This document shows, piece after piece, positions 37,863 through 47,649 of a stretch of DNA of 64,000 nt. A model generated the notes under the pieces. That model saw nothing but the letters and a program-made list of their open reading frames with translations. It was not told the origin of the DNA and did not search any database. The DNA is from Allocatelliglobosispora scoriae. Lineage in GTDB: Bacteria > Actinomycetota > Actinomycetes > Mycobacteriales > Micromonosporaceae. The position numbers and the translations under genes were made by a program. Location of the stretch: contig NZ_JACHMN010000003.1 in the NCBI RefSeq assembly GCF_014204945.1, positions 372,001-436,000 of the forward strand. The letters are read 5' to 3'. The first letter of the stretch is position 1. Each line of letters begins with the position of its first letter.

Positions 37863-38399
37863 ATGACCGAGATACCGGAGATCATGGAGGTGTCGTCGGC
37901 CGCTCAATACAGTGCGCTCGGCCACCCGCTGCGGCTGCGGGTGCTCTTCGCCCTCGGCGAGCAGCCCGCGACGATCAGCCAGCTCGCGGCCTCGCTCGGA
38001 TCTCGCAAGGGCAACATCGCCCACCACCTCGCCGTGCTCCGCGAGGCCGGGCTCGTGCGGCACTCGCACACGCGGCAGGTGCGTGGGGGGACCGAGCAGT
38101 ACTTCTCGCGTACGGCGAGGAGGTTGCACTTCGTGGGTGAGCAGGCGGGTGCCCAGTCGGCTGCCGCCCTGAAGGTCGTGGCGGAGGAGATCGGGCAGGC
38201 CGCGCCCGACCCGTTCCTGGTGCTGCGGCACGTGCGGCTCACCCGGGAGCAGGTGGACTCGATCACCGCGGCGCTCGCGCACCTGGTCGAGGGGATCGAA
38301 GAGGCGCCGGAGGGGTCGCCGCGGTTCGGCGTGCTGCTCGGGGTCTATGAGCCCTCAGCCTCGCGGAGCCCGGCGGACCGGGAAACGAGCGATGAATAG
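37863..38399 (+). CDS. ArsR-type winged-helix transcriptional regulator
   Basis: 178 residues. The winged helix spans about residues 14-80 (ALGHPLRLRVLFALGEQPATISQLAASLGSRKGNIAHHLAVLREAGLV), followed by a C-terminal helical region. No metal-binding Cys motif is seen, so it is not a classical metal sensor. It is divergent from the S41 peptidase. The start is Met 37863; no ribosome site is obvious. Confidence 0.87.
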   Translation: MTEIPEIMEVSSAAQYSALGHPLRLRVLFALGEQPATISQLAASLGSRKGNIAHHLAVLREAGLVRHSHTRQVRGGTEQYFSRTARRLHFVGEQAGAQSAAALKVVAEEIGQAAPDPFLVLRHVRLTREQVDSITAALAHLVEGIEEAPEGSPRFGVLLGVYEPSASRSPADRETSDE

Positions 38400-38413
38400 C
38401 GGCAGATCGCCGG

Positions 38414-38761
38414 TCAGAGGCCCAGATGCGTGCGGATCGCGGCGTCGAGCAGGCGCAGCGTGGCCGGCCGGATCGAGCCGATGCGCTGGCGGATCCGGGC
38501 ATAGTCGATCGAGCGGATCTGCTCGGCCTGGGCCTTCGAGGCGTGATCGAGGCCGCCCTCGCCGATCGGGATGAACACCTGGAAGGGGTAGATCCGCTCG
38601 GTGCTGGAGGTCACCGGCACGACGGTGACGACGCCCCGGTGGTGCCGCTCGGCGGCCCGGTTGGCGGCGCTGTTGCTGACGACGATCGCGGGCCGGACCT
38701 TGCGCGACTCAGAGCCCAGCGCGGGATCGAGATCGACGAGGTAGACGTCACCGCGCTGCAT
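38414..38761 (-). CDS. mazF: MazF/PemK-family mRNA interferase toxin
   Basis: 115 residues. The MazF/CcdB-fold start QRGDVYLVDLDPALGSESRKVRPAIVVSN is followed by VVPVTSST and the C-terminal LRLLDAAIRTHLGL, typical of mycobacterial MazF9-like toxins that cut RNA at short motifs. It overlaps the antitoxin gene upstream by 14 nt. Confidence 0.92.
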   Translation of the reverse strand: MQRGDVYLVDLDPALGSESRKVRPAIVVSNSAANRAAERHHRGVVTVVPVTSSTERIYPFQVFIPIGEGGLDHASKAQAEQIRSIDYARIRQRIGSIRPATLRLLDAAIRTHLGL

Positions 38762-38987
38762 CGGCCAGCCCGTCGGCGGCGGTCTCCTGCCACAGCCTGC
38801 CGTCGTCGCCGTCGTGCCACTCGGCCCACGCGTCGGCGTAGGCGTCCTCCAGCTCACTCAGCCGCAGCAGCTCGATGGCGCGATGCAGCACCGCCGACCG
38901 GGAGGCGCTCCCGCGCCGGTTGGCGTAGTCATCGACGAACGACACGTCGTCGTCGGGCAGGCTGACACTCACCTTCATGCCACTCAT
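38748..38987 (-). CDS. mazE: Ribbon-helix-helix antitoxin (MazE9-like)
   Basis: 79 residues. The N-terminal ribbon-helix-helix (KVSVSLPDDDVSFVDDYANRRG...RSAVLHRAIELLR) binds DNA, and an acidic C-terminal tail would wrap the toxin. It is first in the mazEF operon. Start MSG at 38987, or MKV 9 nt downstream. Confidence 0.9.
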   Translation of the reverse strand: MSGMKVSVSLPDDDVSFVDDYANRRGSASRSAVLHRAIELLRLSELEDAYADAWAEWHDGDDGRLWQETAADGLADAAR

Positions 38988-39028
38988 GCTACCGGCAGTG
39001 CTACTTGCTGTCCTACCCGAGGAGTGTG

Positions 39029-39076
39029 ACAAAGGTCAGGGCCGACCCCGGCATACGAGTCGGCCCTGACCTTTGT
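39029..39076. terminator. Terminator, perfect 18-bp stem
   Basis: 39029-39046 pairs with 39059-39076 around a 12-nt loop. It lies 26 nt past the MFS stop on the minus strand and just upstream of mazE. Confidence 0.85.
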
Positions 39077-39101
39077 TGCGGTTTTCGCGGCGTGTCCAGC
39101 A

Positions 39102-40601
39102 TTAAAGTTCAGGGGAGGGGGCGCGGCGGGGGAGGAACAGCGCGATCAGCGCACCCAGGGCGCAGATGGCTGCCGTGGCCAGGAAGATCTCGTGGTATTC
39201 GGCTCGGAGAGCCTCGCGGATCGCCTGCTCGTAAGCGGTCATCGCGGCCTTGAACTCCGCCGCCGTCATGGTGAACGGGAGCGGGGTCGGCAGGTCGGCG
39301 GTGAACTCCTGGAACCGGTGCAGGCCCCAGGCGGAGAGCGCGGCCACCCCGACGAGCATGCCCATCATCCGCGCCACGACCAGCGCCGCCGAGGCGATGC
39401 CGTGCTGGGCGGCCGGGACCACCCGCAGCACCACCGACGAGAGCGGTGCGATGACGAGGCCGAGACTCAGCCCGGCGAGGACCAGGTCGACACCCGCCCG
39501 GGGCAGGCTCAGCCCGGCGAGGTCGTAGCGCGCCGCCGCCAGCTCCACGGGCCAGCCGGCGATCAGCAGGTACGCCCCTCCGGCCAGCAGCATCCCGCCG
39601 ACGACGATCCAGCGCTCGCCCAGGAGGCGGACGAGGAGACCGCCGACGACCGCCCCGATCGGCAGGGCCACGAGGAACCACGTGAGCATCAGGATCGCGT
39701 CGAACGAGCTGAGCAGCAGCAGTGTCTGCGCCACCAGCTCCACGTCGACGAGGGTCACCATCAGCGCGGCACCGGCGCAGAGGCTGGTGCCGAGGGTGGC
39801 GAGGAACGGCCGCATCGCCACGCCGCGCGGATCGAGCAGCCTGGTCCGGGCGAACCCCTCCCAGAGCAGGAAGAGCACCGTCGCCACGCCCGCCGCGATC
39901 AGCGTCGCCGGGCCCCACGAGGGCAGCATCGACTTGGCCGGCTCGGGGTTGTAGAGGCCGGCCACGGTGAGGCCGAGCGCCACGGCGAGCAGCAGCCCGC
40001 CGACGACGTCGATCTTCGGTCGCTCCTGGTCGGCCGAGCGCGGCGGCACGACCCACCACACCGCGATCGCCGCGATGGCGGCGAGCGGGATGTTGAGCCA
40101 GAAGATGCCCCGCCAGCCGACGAGAGCGGCGACTCCGGCGCCGAAGAGCGGTCCCAGCACCGCGCCGAGCTCCTGAGCCGCGCCGACGAACCCGAGCGCG
40201 GACGCCCGGGACCGCTCCGGGGCGAGGTCGGCGATGAGCGCCATCGTGACGGGGAGCAGTGCTCCGCCCGCCAGGCCCTGCACCGCCCGGCCCGCGACGA
40301 GCGGCCACAGCTCGGTGGCGGTGGCCGTGACGACCGAACCGGCGGCGAAGACGACAAGGCAGCCGACGATCACCGCGCGGCGGCCGAGCCGGTCCGAGAG
40401 GCGGCCGAGCAGCGGCATCCCGGCGACGTAGCCGAGCAGGTACCCGGTGATCAGCGGGGTGGCCCGCTCCAGGTGGTTGATGGGTACGGCGAGGTCCTTG
40501 ACGATGTCGACGAGGATCGCGACCAGGACGTACGCGTCGAGCGCGCCGAGGAGGACGGCCAGGCCGCCCACCCCGACGGCGGCACGGTGCTTAAGGTGCA
40601 C
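39102..40601 (-). CDS. MFS transporter, P55 (Rv1410c)-like
   Basis: 499 residues with about 14 transmembrane helices and the MFS motif [12 protein letters not shown] between helices 2 and 3. It follows an LprG lipoprotein gene with an 11-nt overlap, the arrangement of the mycobacterial lprG-Rv1410c operon, in which both proteins move triacylated glycolipids or lipids to the outer envelope. The GTG start lies inside the lprG end. The role is inferred from this pairing. Confidence 0.88.
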   Translation of the reverse strand: MHLKHRAAVGVGGLAVLLGALDAYVLVAILVDIVKDLAVPINHLERATPLITGYLLGYVAGMPLLGRLSDRLGRRAVIVGCLVVFAAGSVVTATATELWPLVAGRAVQGLAGGALLPVTMALIADLAPERSRASALGFVGAAQELGAVLGPLFGAGVAALVGWRGIFWLNIPLAAIAAIAVWWVVPPRSADQERPKIDVVGGLLLAVALGLTVAGLYNPEPAKSMLPSWGPATLIAAGVATVLFLLWEGFARTRLLDPRGVAMRPFLATLGTSLCAGAALMVTLVDVELVAQTLLLLSSFDAILMLTWFLVALPIGAVVGGLLVRLLGERWIVVGGMLLAGGAYLLIAGWPVELAAARYDLAGLSLPRAGVDLVLAGLSLGLVIAPLSSVVLRVVPAAQHGIASAALVVARMMGMLVGVAALSAWGLHRFQEFTADLPTPLPFTMTAAEFKAAMTAYEQAIREALRAEYHEIFLATAAICALGALIALFLPRRAPSPEL

Positions 40602-41295
40602 TGATGGTCACTGGGGCGTCGTACTTGGTGAAGGTCGCGAGCACCTTGCCCGCCGGGTCGCTGCCCGATGCGGGGATGGTGAACTCGCCCTTGACCAGCT
40701 TCTTCGTCGCCGCGTCGAGCCAGAGGTTGGCGGTGACACCGGCCGGGGCACCCGGGATGATCGCGGCGAGCGCGGTCGGGTCGGTCTCCAGGCTGATCTT
40801 GTAGGCGTCGGCGCCCTCGACCTTCTCCACCGCGAGGACCTTGGGGTTCTTGGCTGCGCTGAGCAGCTTGGCGACACCCTTGGTCGGGTCGAGGATCGCC
40901 GAGGGGTCGTAGACCGTGGCGGCGAGCGCGAGCGGGATCTCCTGGAACCCGCCGGTGGCGCCCTTGAAGTAGAGCTTCTTGTTCACCACGATGAACTCGC
41001 CCTCGATCGTCAGCCCGAGCTGCTCGATCGTGGCCGTGCCCTTCGCCGAGCCCTCACGGGTGAGGTCGCCCTCTGCCTTCTTCAGCGGCAGGTTGGCGAT
41101 CTTGCCGTCCACGCTGATGGCGAAGTGGGCGGTCTGCGTGCCGGCCATGGCGAGAGCGCCCTCGCCGAGCAGCTGCTCGGCGGGCGGGAAGCTGGCGGAG
41201 GCAGAGGGCGTGGGAGTGTCCGCCTTGGCGGTGCAGCCGGTCAGGGCGAGAGAGAGCGCCGCGAGTGCCGCGAGTGCGCGAGAGGTCTTGGACAT
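40591..41295 (-). CDS. lprG: LprG/LppX-family lipid-carrier lipoprotein
   Basis: 234 residues. The lipoprotein signal ends in ALTGC (Cys about 21) and is followed by the LppX_LprAFG fold ([46 protein letters not shown]). These proteins hold an acyl chain in a hydrophobic pocket and shuttle lipids across the envelope. Met 41304 is an alternative start. It is coupled to the MFS gene downstream. Confidence 0.9.
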   Translation of the reverse strand: MSKTSRALAALAALSLALTGCTAKADTPTPSASASFPPAEQLLGEGALAMAGTQTAHFAISVDGKIANLPLKKAEGDLTREGSAKGTATIEQLGLTIEGEFIVVNKKLYFKGATGGFQEIPLALAATVYDPSAILDPTKGVAKLLSAAKNPKVLAVEKVEGADAYKISLETDPTALAAIIPGAPAGVTANLWLDAATKKLVKGEFTIPASGSDPAGKVLATFTKYDAPVTISAP

Positions 41296-41353
41296 AGGTG
41301 GCATGGTAGCGGCGCCCGCACAACCGCGCCGTGATCATGCTCCCGAGCTGAGC

Positions 41354-41698
41354 CTATGGCTCCATGTCGATGGTCTCGCCGAGCGGCTGGGTCGGCAGGG
41401 CGTTCGGCGCGGGCGGTGCGTCGCGTTTCTGATGGCGCCAGCGGTGCTCGTCCTTCGGCGCGCGGTCGTTGGCGAGGATCACGGCGAACCAGGGCAGCAG
41501 CACCATGCCCAGGCCGCACAGCGACAGCCAGAGCCAGAGCAGGGGAACCTTCATCATCGCCAGGAACACGGCGAGGATCAGGCAGACCGCGCGGAGACCC
41601 ATCATCAGGACATACCGGAGCTCGCGGCTGTGGCGCTGCTTGTCGAGGCTTTCCGGGGCGTCGGTGATGAGCACGGGTTTCGGAGCGGGGCGGTTCAC
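41354..41698 (-). CDS. DUF3099 membrane protein
   Basis: 114 residues. A short polar N terminus (VLITDAPESLDKQRHSRELRY, typical of DUF3099) precedes two transmembrane helices (GLRAVCLILAVFLAMM; LLWLWLSLCGLGMVLLPWFAVIL) and a charged C-terminal tail. Unknown function, actinobacteria-specific. GTG start after GAGGATGGGG. Confidence 0.85.
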   Translation of the reverse strand: MNRPAPKPVLITDAPESLDKQRHSRELRYVLMMGLRAVCLILAVFLAMMKVPLLWLWLSLCGLGMVLLPWFAVILANDRAPKDEHRWRHQKRDAPPAPNALPTQPLGETIDMEP

Positions 41699-41717
41699 CT
41701 CCCCATCCTCTCACTGA

Positions 41718-42599
41718 TCACGGGCGGGGGCGCGCTCCGAGATGAGCGATCGCACCGGCACCGGCGTCGATCGCCATCCGCAGCGACTCCGCCTCGGACC
41801 GGCCGGTGACCAGGGCCGCGATCAGGCCCGCCGCGAAGGCGTCCCCGGCACCTGTGGTGTCCACCACGGCGACGGCCGGGGCGGGTGCCGTGACGACCCC
41901 GTGTGCGCCCGCCCACACCGCACCGTCGGCGCCGAGTTTCACGACGGCCGAGGCGGCGTACCCGGCGAGTTTTCGGGCTTGATCTCGGGGGTGACCGGGA
42001 CCGGCGAGGACGTCGGCCTCGTCGCGGTTGGCGAGCAGGACCGTGACCCCCTCGCACCAGCTCAGGAAGCGTTGCGCGCCGGCTGCGCGCAAGGGCGCGG
42101 CCGAGGCCGCGTCGACGCTGCTGGTGAGTCCCAGCTCGCGCGCCGCCGCGAGCGCGGCAAGTCCGGCTCCGCGGGACGCGCTGTCCAGCAGGGTGTACGC
42201 CGAGAGATGCATGTGACCGCCCTCCGCCACCGCGGACCGGACCCACTCGGCGTCGAGCTGCAGGTTGGCACCTCGATCGGAGATCATCGTCCGTTCGCCG
42301 GCACCGGAGAGCACCACGATCGCCCCGGTCGCCGTGCCCGGGCAGACCTGCACCGTGCACTGCACCCCGGCGGCGGTCAGCTCGGCGACCCGGTCCCGAC
42401 CGGCGTCGTCGTCCCCGATCGCACCGACCAGCGTGACCTCCGCACCCAGGTGGGCAAGCCAGGCAGCCGTGTTCGCGGCCTGACCGCCCCCGGTGACCCG
42501 GATCGACGCCGGGCTGTCGGAGCCGTGCTCCAGCGGCCCGGCGAGCGCCGCGAGCACGTCGGTGACGATGTCGCCGACGCAGACGATCCGAGCACTCAC
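41718..42599 (-). CDS. psuK: PfkB-family kinase, probable pseudouridine kinase
   Basis: 293 residues of the ribokinase fold. The substrate-side GGGQAANTA is near residue 38 and the PfkB signature DTTGAGDAFAAG (catalytic Asp) near 247. It is coupled by a GTGA overlap to psuG, so the likely reaction is phosphorylation of pseudouridine to pseudouridine 5'-phosphate, the substrate of PsuG. Confidence 0.85.
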   Translation of the reverse strand: MSARIVCVGDIVTDVLAALAGPLEHGSDSPASIRVTGGGQAANTAAWLAHLGAEVTLVGAIGDDDAGRDRVAELTAAGVQCTVQVCPGTATGAIVVLSGAGERTMISDRGANLQLDAEWVRSAVAEGGHMHLSAYTLLDSASRGAGLAALAAARELGLTSSVDAASAAPLRAAGAQRFLSWCEGVTVLLANRDEADVLAGPGHPRDQARKLAGYAASAVVKLGADGAVWAGAHGVVTAPAPAVAVVDTTGAGDAFAAGLIAALVTGRSEAESLRMAIDAGAGAIAHLGARPRP

Positions 42600-43513
42600 T
42601 CGATTGCCGCAGCCGAGGCGGCGATCTGCGCGGCGAGCTCGGCGTTGTGCAGGATGATCCGGACGTTGACCGCGAGGCTCTGCCCCTCGGTGGCGGAGTG
42701 GAAGTGCGCGAGCAGGGCCGGGGTGACGCCCTTGCCGGTGATCCCCTCCCGGGCCAGCATCGCCAGGCCCTGCGTGAGCACCCGGTCGTGCAGTGCCGGA
42801 TCGAGCTGCTCGTCCGCGGGGAGCGGGTTGGCGACGACGATCCCCGCCTCGTGCAGGCCCTGGCCGTCCTGAGCCCGCATCACGGCGGCGACCTCGGCGG
42901 GCGACTGCACCGACCAGTCCAGGTCGAAGCCGGAGTCGGAGATGAAGAACCCCGGGAAGCGCTTGGTGCGGTAGCCCAGGATGCCGATGCCGAGCGTCTC
43001 CAGCCGTTCCAGGGTGGCACCGACGTCGAGGATCGACTTGACCCCGGCGCAGACCACGACGATCGGCGTCCGCGCCAGCGTGGTGAGGTCGGCGGACTCG
43101 TCGAAGGTCTGGTTGGCGTCGCGGTGCACCCCGCCGAGCCCGCCGGTGGCGAAGACCCCGATGCCGACGGCGGCGGCGACCGCCGAGGTGCTGGCGACCG
43201 TGGTCGCGCCGTCGGCTCCGGCGGCTGCTGCGGCGGCGAGGTCCCGGACCGACAGCTTCAGGACGTTGTCGCTGGTGGCGAGCCTCGTCAGCGCGGAGTC
43301 GTCGAGCCCGACGAGCAGCTCGCCGCCGACCATGCCGATCGTGGCGGGCGTGGCGCCGTTGGCGCGGACCCGGGCCTCGATCTCGCGGGCGATCCGCAGA
43401 TTGTCCGGTCTCGGCAGGCCGTGCGAGATGATCGTGCTCTCCAGCGCCACCACCGGCCGGCCGGCGTCCAGCGCCTCGGCCACCTCTTCGCTCAGTCGAA
43501 TGCCCACGATCAT
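42596..43513 (-). CDS. psuG: Pseudouridine-5'-phosphate glycosidase
   Basis: 305 residues with the family hallmarks VALESTIISHGLPRPDN, GATPATIGM, and FATGGLGGVHRD. It cleaves the C-C bond of pseudouridine 5'-phosphate to give uracil and ribose 5-phosphate. The gene precedes the kinase in the same operon; together they degrade pseudouridine. Confidence 0.95.
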   Translation of the reverse strand: MIVGIRLSEEVAEALDAGRPVVALESTIISHGLPRPDNLRIAREIEARVRANGATPATIGMVGGELLVGLDDSALTRLATSDNVLKLSVRDLAAAAAAGADGATTVASTSAVAAAVGIGVFATGGLGGVHRDANQTFDESADLTTLARTPIVVVCAGVKSILDVGATLERLETLGIGILGYRTKRFPGFFISDSGFDLDWSVQSPAEVAAVMRAQDGQGLHEAGIVVANPLPADEQLDPALHDRVLTQGLAMLAREGITGKGVTPALLAHFHSATEGQSLAVNVRIILHNAELAAQIAASAAAIE

Positions 43514-43635
43514 CACCCTAACCGGCTCGTGCCGACCGGGCCCGCGCTCGCCGCAATCGCCCCCGGGCAGGGGTGCTGAGCTGCGGCTCGGCAATCCCGC
43601 TGGGATTGGACGACGCCATCTGGGACACTGGGTGG

Positions 43636-43875
43636 GTGACCACGACCCCAGACGCCGGCACGCTCCTCGAAGAGCGCACCAGCACCGAATACCGTCTCGA
43701 CGAGGGCGACCACGAGCGTTTGTCGCACTACGCGCCCAAGGACAAGCTGATGGAGGCCATGATCGAGGGAACGCCCATCCGTGCCCTCTGCGGCAAGGTG
43801 TGGGTGCCGACCCGGGACCCGAAGCGATTCCCCGTCTGCCCCGAATGTAAAGAAATCTACGAATCCATGGCGTAG
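43636..43875 (+). CDS. DUF3039 zinc-binding protein
   Basis: 79 residues. The C-terminal half ALCGKVWVPTRDP..FPVCPECKEIYE matches DUF3039 and provides Cys ligands for zinc. Unknown function, conserved in actinobacteria. GTG start at 43636 without a strong ribosome site; a longer frame upstream is unlikely. The following 136 nt to the amidase gene contain nothing recognised. Confidence 0.85.
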   Translation: MTTTPDAGTLLEERTSTEYRLDEGDHERLSHYAPKDKLMEAMIEGTPIRALCGKVWVPTRDPKRFPVCPECKEIYESMA

Positions 43876-44011
43876 TCCTGCTGATGACGCCCCGCTGTGC
43901 ATAACGATGGCGGCTGCGGGGGGCTGCCATCCCTAGTCAGCCGAGGACACGACACCTAAAATCCCGCGCAGCGCGCGAACCCCGTCGCGCGTATGACACA
44001 CGGGAGATGTC

Positions 44012-45121
44012 GTGCTCACACGGCGTTCAATGCTTATTTCCGCCGCGCTCGGCGTCACGGCCGCCACGCTTTCCACCGGCGCCGCGACCGCAGCCGAAGA
44101 AGGCCTCGCGGTGCCGGAGACCCTTGCCCGGGACCTCGTCCTGCCCGGTGCCCCCACCTCGGCGACGACCACCGAATTCCCCCTCAGCCACCTCGGCGTG
44201 AGCTGGACCGGCGATGGCGAGGTGGGCCTGCGCCTGCGTGGCGCGGCCGGCTGGGCCGACTGGCAGACCCTGCCCGGCTGCGGTGGCGGCGCCGGTGACG
44301 GCTCGGTCGCCAACACCTTCGGCGGCGTCGTCGCCGCCCCTCGCGCCACCGAATATGAGCTGGCCACCAGTGGTGCGGTCAGCGAGCTGCGGATCTCCGA
44401 GCTCAACACCGTCGACGGCCCGATCCGCCGGATCGCCAAGCCCCACGCCCAGCTGCTCCGCTTCGCCGGGCACCCCGTCCTGGCCCGCTACTACAGCCGG
44501 GCCGCCTGGGGCGCCGATGAGTCCTACCGGTTCAAGGCCAACGGCGACGAAGCCTGGATCCCCGCCTACTACCCGGTCCAGACGCTCACCGTGCACCACA
44601 CCGGTGAGCCGAACGAGACCCCCGACGACGACCCGGTGGCCCGGCTGCGGGCGATCTACCGCTTCCAGGCCGTCACCTCCAACTTCGGGGACTTCGGCTA
44701 CCACCTCGCCATCGACAAGCGGGGCTATGTCTACGAGGGCCGTTACTCGGGCACCGACGCCAGCCCGGTCTTCGGGCCCAACCCCGGCCCGGACGGACGC
44801 CCGATGATGGTCAACGGCGCCCACATCGGCGGCTGGAACGCGGGCAACGTCGGCATCGTGCTGATCGGCAACTTCAGCAAGCCCGACTGGCTGCCGACCG
44901 CCCCCGCCTACCGGTCCCTGCGAGCGGTGCTCTCGGGCCTGGCCCGGGTGCTCGACCTCGACGTCGAGGCGACCTGTAACTATGTCAACCCGGTCAGCGC
45001 CGCCACCAAGACGGTGATCACGCTCAGCGGCCACCGCAACTGGGTGCCGACGGAGTGCCCGGGCAACAACTTCTACCCCTACCTCGACGGACTCCGGCGC
45101 GAAGTGGCTCGCCGGTCCTGA
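44012..45121 (+). CDS. Secreted N-acetylmuramoyl-L-alanine amidase (PGRP/Amidase_2)
   Basis: 369 residues. The N terminus (TRRSMLISAALGVTAATLSTGAATA) has a twin arginine followed by a hydrophobic stretch, consistent with Tat or Sec export. A beta-rich domain (about 55-140) is followed by the amidase domain, with zinc ligands in TVHHTGE and in SGHRNWVPTECPG. It cleaves the amide bond between peptide and glycan in peptidoglycan. GTG start. Confidence 0.92.
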   Translation: MLTRRSMLISAALGVTAATLSTGAATAAEEGLAVPETLARDLVLPGAPTSATTTEFPLSHLGVSWTGDGEVGLRLRGAAGWADWQTLPGCGGGAGDGSVANTFGGVVAAPRATEYELATSGAVSELRISELNTVDGPIRRIAKPHAQLLRFAGHPVLARYYSRAAWGADESYRFKANGDEAWIPAYYPVQTLTVHHTGEPNETPDDDPVARLRAIYRFQAVTSNFGDFGYHLAIDKRGYVYEGRYSGTDASPVFGPNPGPDGRPMMVNGAHIGGWNAGNVGIVLIGNFSKPDWLPTAPAYRSLRAVLSGLARVLDLDVEATCNYVNPVSAATKTVITLSGHRNWVPTECPGNNFYPYLDGLRREVARRS

Positions 45122-45128
45122 GCTCTCC

Positions 45129-45157
45129 CGGCCCGGGGCGATCCCCGCCCCGGGCCG
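45129..45157 (+). terminator. Terminator, perfect 12-bp stem
   Basis: 45129-45140 pairs with 45146-45157 around a 5-nt loop, 8 nt after the amidase stop. Confidence 0.85.
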
Positions 45158-45204
45158 ACCAGCACGATTCTGCGGCATCGAGGCCCAGCGCTTACCTTGT
45201 GGGG

Positions 45205-47562
45205 ATGAGTTCGTACGGTGACCACCCCTCCGGCCCCGGCCGGATCACGGAGTACGACGACCAGCCGCCGCGTGCCGTGGTCGACGACCGCACCACCGGA
45301 CGCCACGCCGCCCGCCCCGACGTGCTCCGATCCGGCGTGCCCTCGGCCGATGCCGTGCTCGGCGCCGATCCGGCACCGCCCGCCGCCGAGCAGCTGGCCT
45401 CTCCTGCTCCCGGTCGGCTCGCGGGCCTGCGGCGGTTCGCCCGGACCCGACGCAAGCGGATCCTGATCGTCAGCGGCATCGTGCTCGCCCTCGTCGTCTC
45501 CACCACGACGGTCGTCACCTACTACCTCGACAGCGTCGACATGCTGGACCCGAAGAACCTCGCCACCCAGACCACGAAGATCTTCGGCAGCGACGGCAAG
45601 ACGCAGATAGCGCAGCTCGGCACCGAGAACCGCGAGGACATCCCCATGTCCAGCCTGTCGACCGACATCCGCAACGCCCTCATCGCTGGCGAGGACAAGG
45701 ACTTCTACGACCACAGCGGCGTCTCCTTCACCGGCATCGCCCGCGCGGCCTGGAACAACGTGACCGGCGGGGACACCCAGGGCGCGTCGACGATCACGCA
45801 GCAGTACGTGAAGATTGCGACGAAAGATGTCGAGATGTCGGTCTTCCGCAAGATGCGGGAGGCGGTGCTCGCCCGCAAGCTGGAGGGGAAGTACTCGAAG
45901 GAGGAGATCCTCGGGTTCTACCTCAACAACGTCTACTTCGGTCGGGGTGCGATCGGCGTACAGGTGGCGTCGAAGACGTTCTTCGGCAAGAACGCCAAGG
46001 ACCTCAGCATCGCCGAGGCTGCGGTGCTCGGTGCCGTCGTCCGCCAGCCTGAGCAGACACCGTCGTTCGCCGGGTACGACCCGCAGCTCAACGCGGAGGC
46101 GGCGAAGGATCGCTGGAGCTACGTGCTGGACAACATGGTCGACGCCGGCTGGCTCGACGAGTCCAAGCGGTCGTCGCTCGCCTATCCCACGAGCATCGCG
46201 CCCATCCGCAAGGACGCCGGAAACGCCCAGTGGGGCGTCAAGGGTGTCGGACTCACCGGCATGACCACCGGAAACGTCCTCAACTACGTGGTGGAGGAGC
46301 TGAAGGCGGCGCCCTACGGCATCACGGACCTGAAGACCGGCGGCTACCGGATCACCACGACGATCAACCCCAAGATCCAGGCGGCGGCGGAGTCGGCGGC
46401 CCGGCGGGGTGCGTCCGGGTCGCTGATGAACGGGCAGAAGGCCAACCTGATGGCAGCGCTCGTCGCGGTGGAGCCGAAGACCGGACGGGTGCTCGCCTAC
46501 TACGGCGGCGACGACGGCACCGGGCACGATTACGCCGGGCTCAACATGGAGGGCGGCGCGCTCAACGGCGGCCACCCCGGCGGGTCCTCCTTCAAGGTCT
46601 ACACCCTGGCCGCGGCGCTCAAGGCCGGCTACTCCCTCGCCTCGCACTTCGACCCGGCGGAGTTCCGCGACGGGGACTTCCGGATCCAGAACGCCGGCCG
46701 GGACGTCGACTCCTCCTGCGGCAACTACTGCACCCTGGAGTGGGCGACGGTGCACTCCTACAACGTGCCGTTCTACAAGATCTCCAAGCTCGTCGGGGTC
46801 GACAAGGTGGTCGCCAGCGCCAAGGCGGCGGGCATCCGGACGATGTGGAGCACCGGCCGCAAGGGCGAGCTCATCGCGAACGACCTGACCAGCAAGACCT
46901 TCAAGCAGACCAGCAACGCGCCGTTCTATTACCAGGCCGGGTTCGGGCAGTACCCGATCACCGTCCTGGACCACGCCACCGGCATGGCCACCTTCGCCAA
47001 CCGCGGTGTCTACAACGCCTCGCACTTCGTCCTGAAGGTCGAGCGGCCGATCGCGGGCACGGACAAGTACCAGCTCGTCGGCGGCGAGAAGCTCAAGCCC
47101 GCGCAGACCATCGACAAGGACATCGCCGACGACGTCAACTGGGTGCTCCAGAAGATCCCGCCGACCAACGGGCACTCCCTCAGTGGCGGGCGCCCGGCCG
47201 CCGGCAAGACCGGCACCTGGCAGTGCGCCAACACCTCCCACAACTGCCACGCCTGGTATGTCGGTCACACCAAGCAGATCGCCGCGGCCGTCTGGGTCGG
47301 CAACACCGGCAAGGAGCAGGCCGTCTACGAGAAGTCCGGCCGGGACATCAGCGGTGCCGGGCTGCCCGGGGCGATCTGGGAGAAGTTCATGAACGCCGCG
47401 CACAAGGGCATGGCCGAGCAGAGCTTCGCCGACAAGGCGGGCACCGGCAACCCCAACAAGAACGAGCCCGGTCTGGTCGAACCCCGCAAGCCCGAGAAGT
47501 GCTGGCTCTGGTTCTGCATGCCGGAGACGAGGCCCACCCGCCGACCGCCCCGGCCGCGGTAG
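45205..47562 (+). CDS. Class A penicillin-binding protein (transglycosylase/transpeptidase)
   Basis: 785 residues. A cytoplasmic N terminus of about 85 residues is followed by one transmembrane helix (86-108), the GT51 glycosyltransferase domain (AGEDKDFYDHSGVSF; GASTITQQYVK) and the transpeptidase domain with SxxK in GGSSFKVYT, SxN as SYN and the KTG triad in AGKTGTW. It polymerises and crosslinks peptidoglycan. Start ATG 45205 after GGGG. Confidence 0.95.
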   Translation: MSSYGDHPSGPGRITEYDDQPPRAVVDDRTTGRHAARPDVLRSGVPSADAVLGADPAPPAAEQLASPAPGRLAGLRRFARTRRKRILIVSGIVLALVVSTTTVVTYYLDSVDMLDPKNLATQTTKIFGSDGKTQIAQLGTENREDIPMSSLSTDIRNALIAGEDKDFYDHSGVSFTGIARAAWNNVTGGDTQGASTITQQYVKIATKDVEMSVFRKMREAVLARKLEGKYSKEEILGFYLNNVYFGRGAIGVQVASKTFFGKNAKDLSIAEAAVLGAVVRQPEQTPSFAGYDPQLNAEAAKDRWSYVLDNMVDAGWLDESKRSSLAYPTSIAPIRKDAGNAQWGVKGVGLTGMTTGNVLNYVVEELKAAPYGITDLKTGGYRITTTINPKIQAAAESAARRGASGSLMNGQKANLMAALVAVEPKTGRVLAYYGGDDGTGHDYAGLNMEGGALNGGHPGGSSFKVYTLAAALKAGYSLASHFDPAEFRDGDFRIQNAGRDVDSSCGNYCTLEWATVHSYNVPFYKISKLVGVDKVVASAKAAGIRTMWSTGRKGELIANDLTSKTFKQTSNAPFYYQAGFGQYPITVLDHATGMATFANRGVYNASHFVLKVERPIAGTDKYQLVGGEKLKPAQTIDKDIADDVNWVLQKIPPTNGHSLSGGRPAAGKTGTWQCANTSHNCHAWYVGHTKQIAAAVWVGNTGKEQAVYEKSGRDISGAGLPGAIWEKFMNAAHKGMAEQSFADKAGTGNPNKNEPGLVEPRKPEKCWLWFCMPETRPTRRPPRPR

Positions 47563-47649
47563 ACCTGCGTGATGCGTGATGAGAAGCACAGACAAGGGCC
47601 CGGCGAGGGTGGGGCGTGCGGGCAGCGGGCGACGAGGGTCGACTAGACT

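Noticed and set aside
38414-38987. A novel defence module at the MazEF locus
   Set aside because: The pair is a standard two-gene ribbon-helix-helix/MazF toxin-antitoxin with no extra effector or nuclease next to it.
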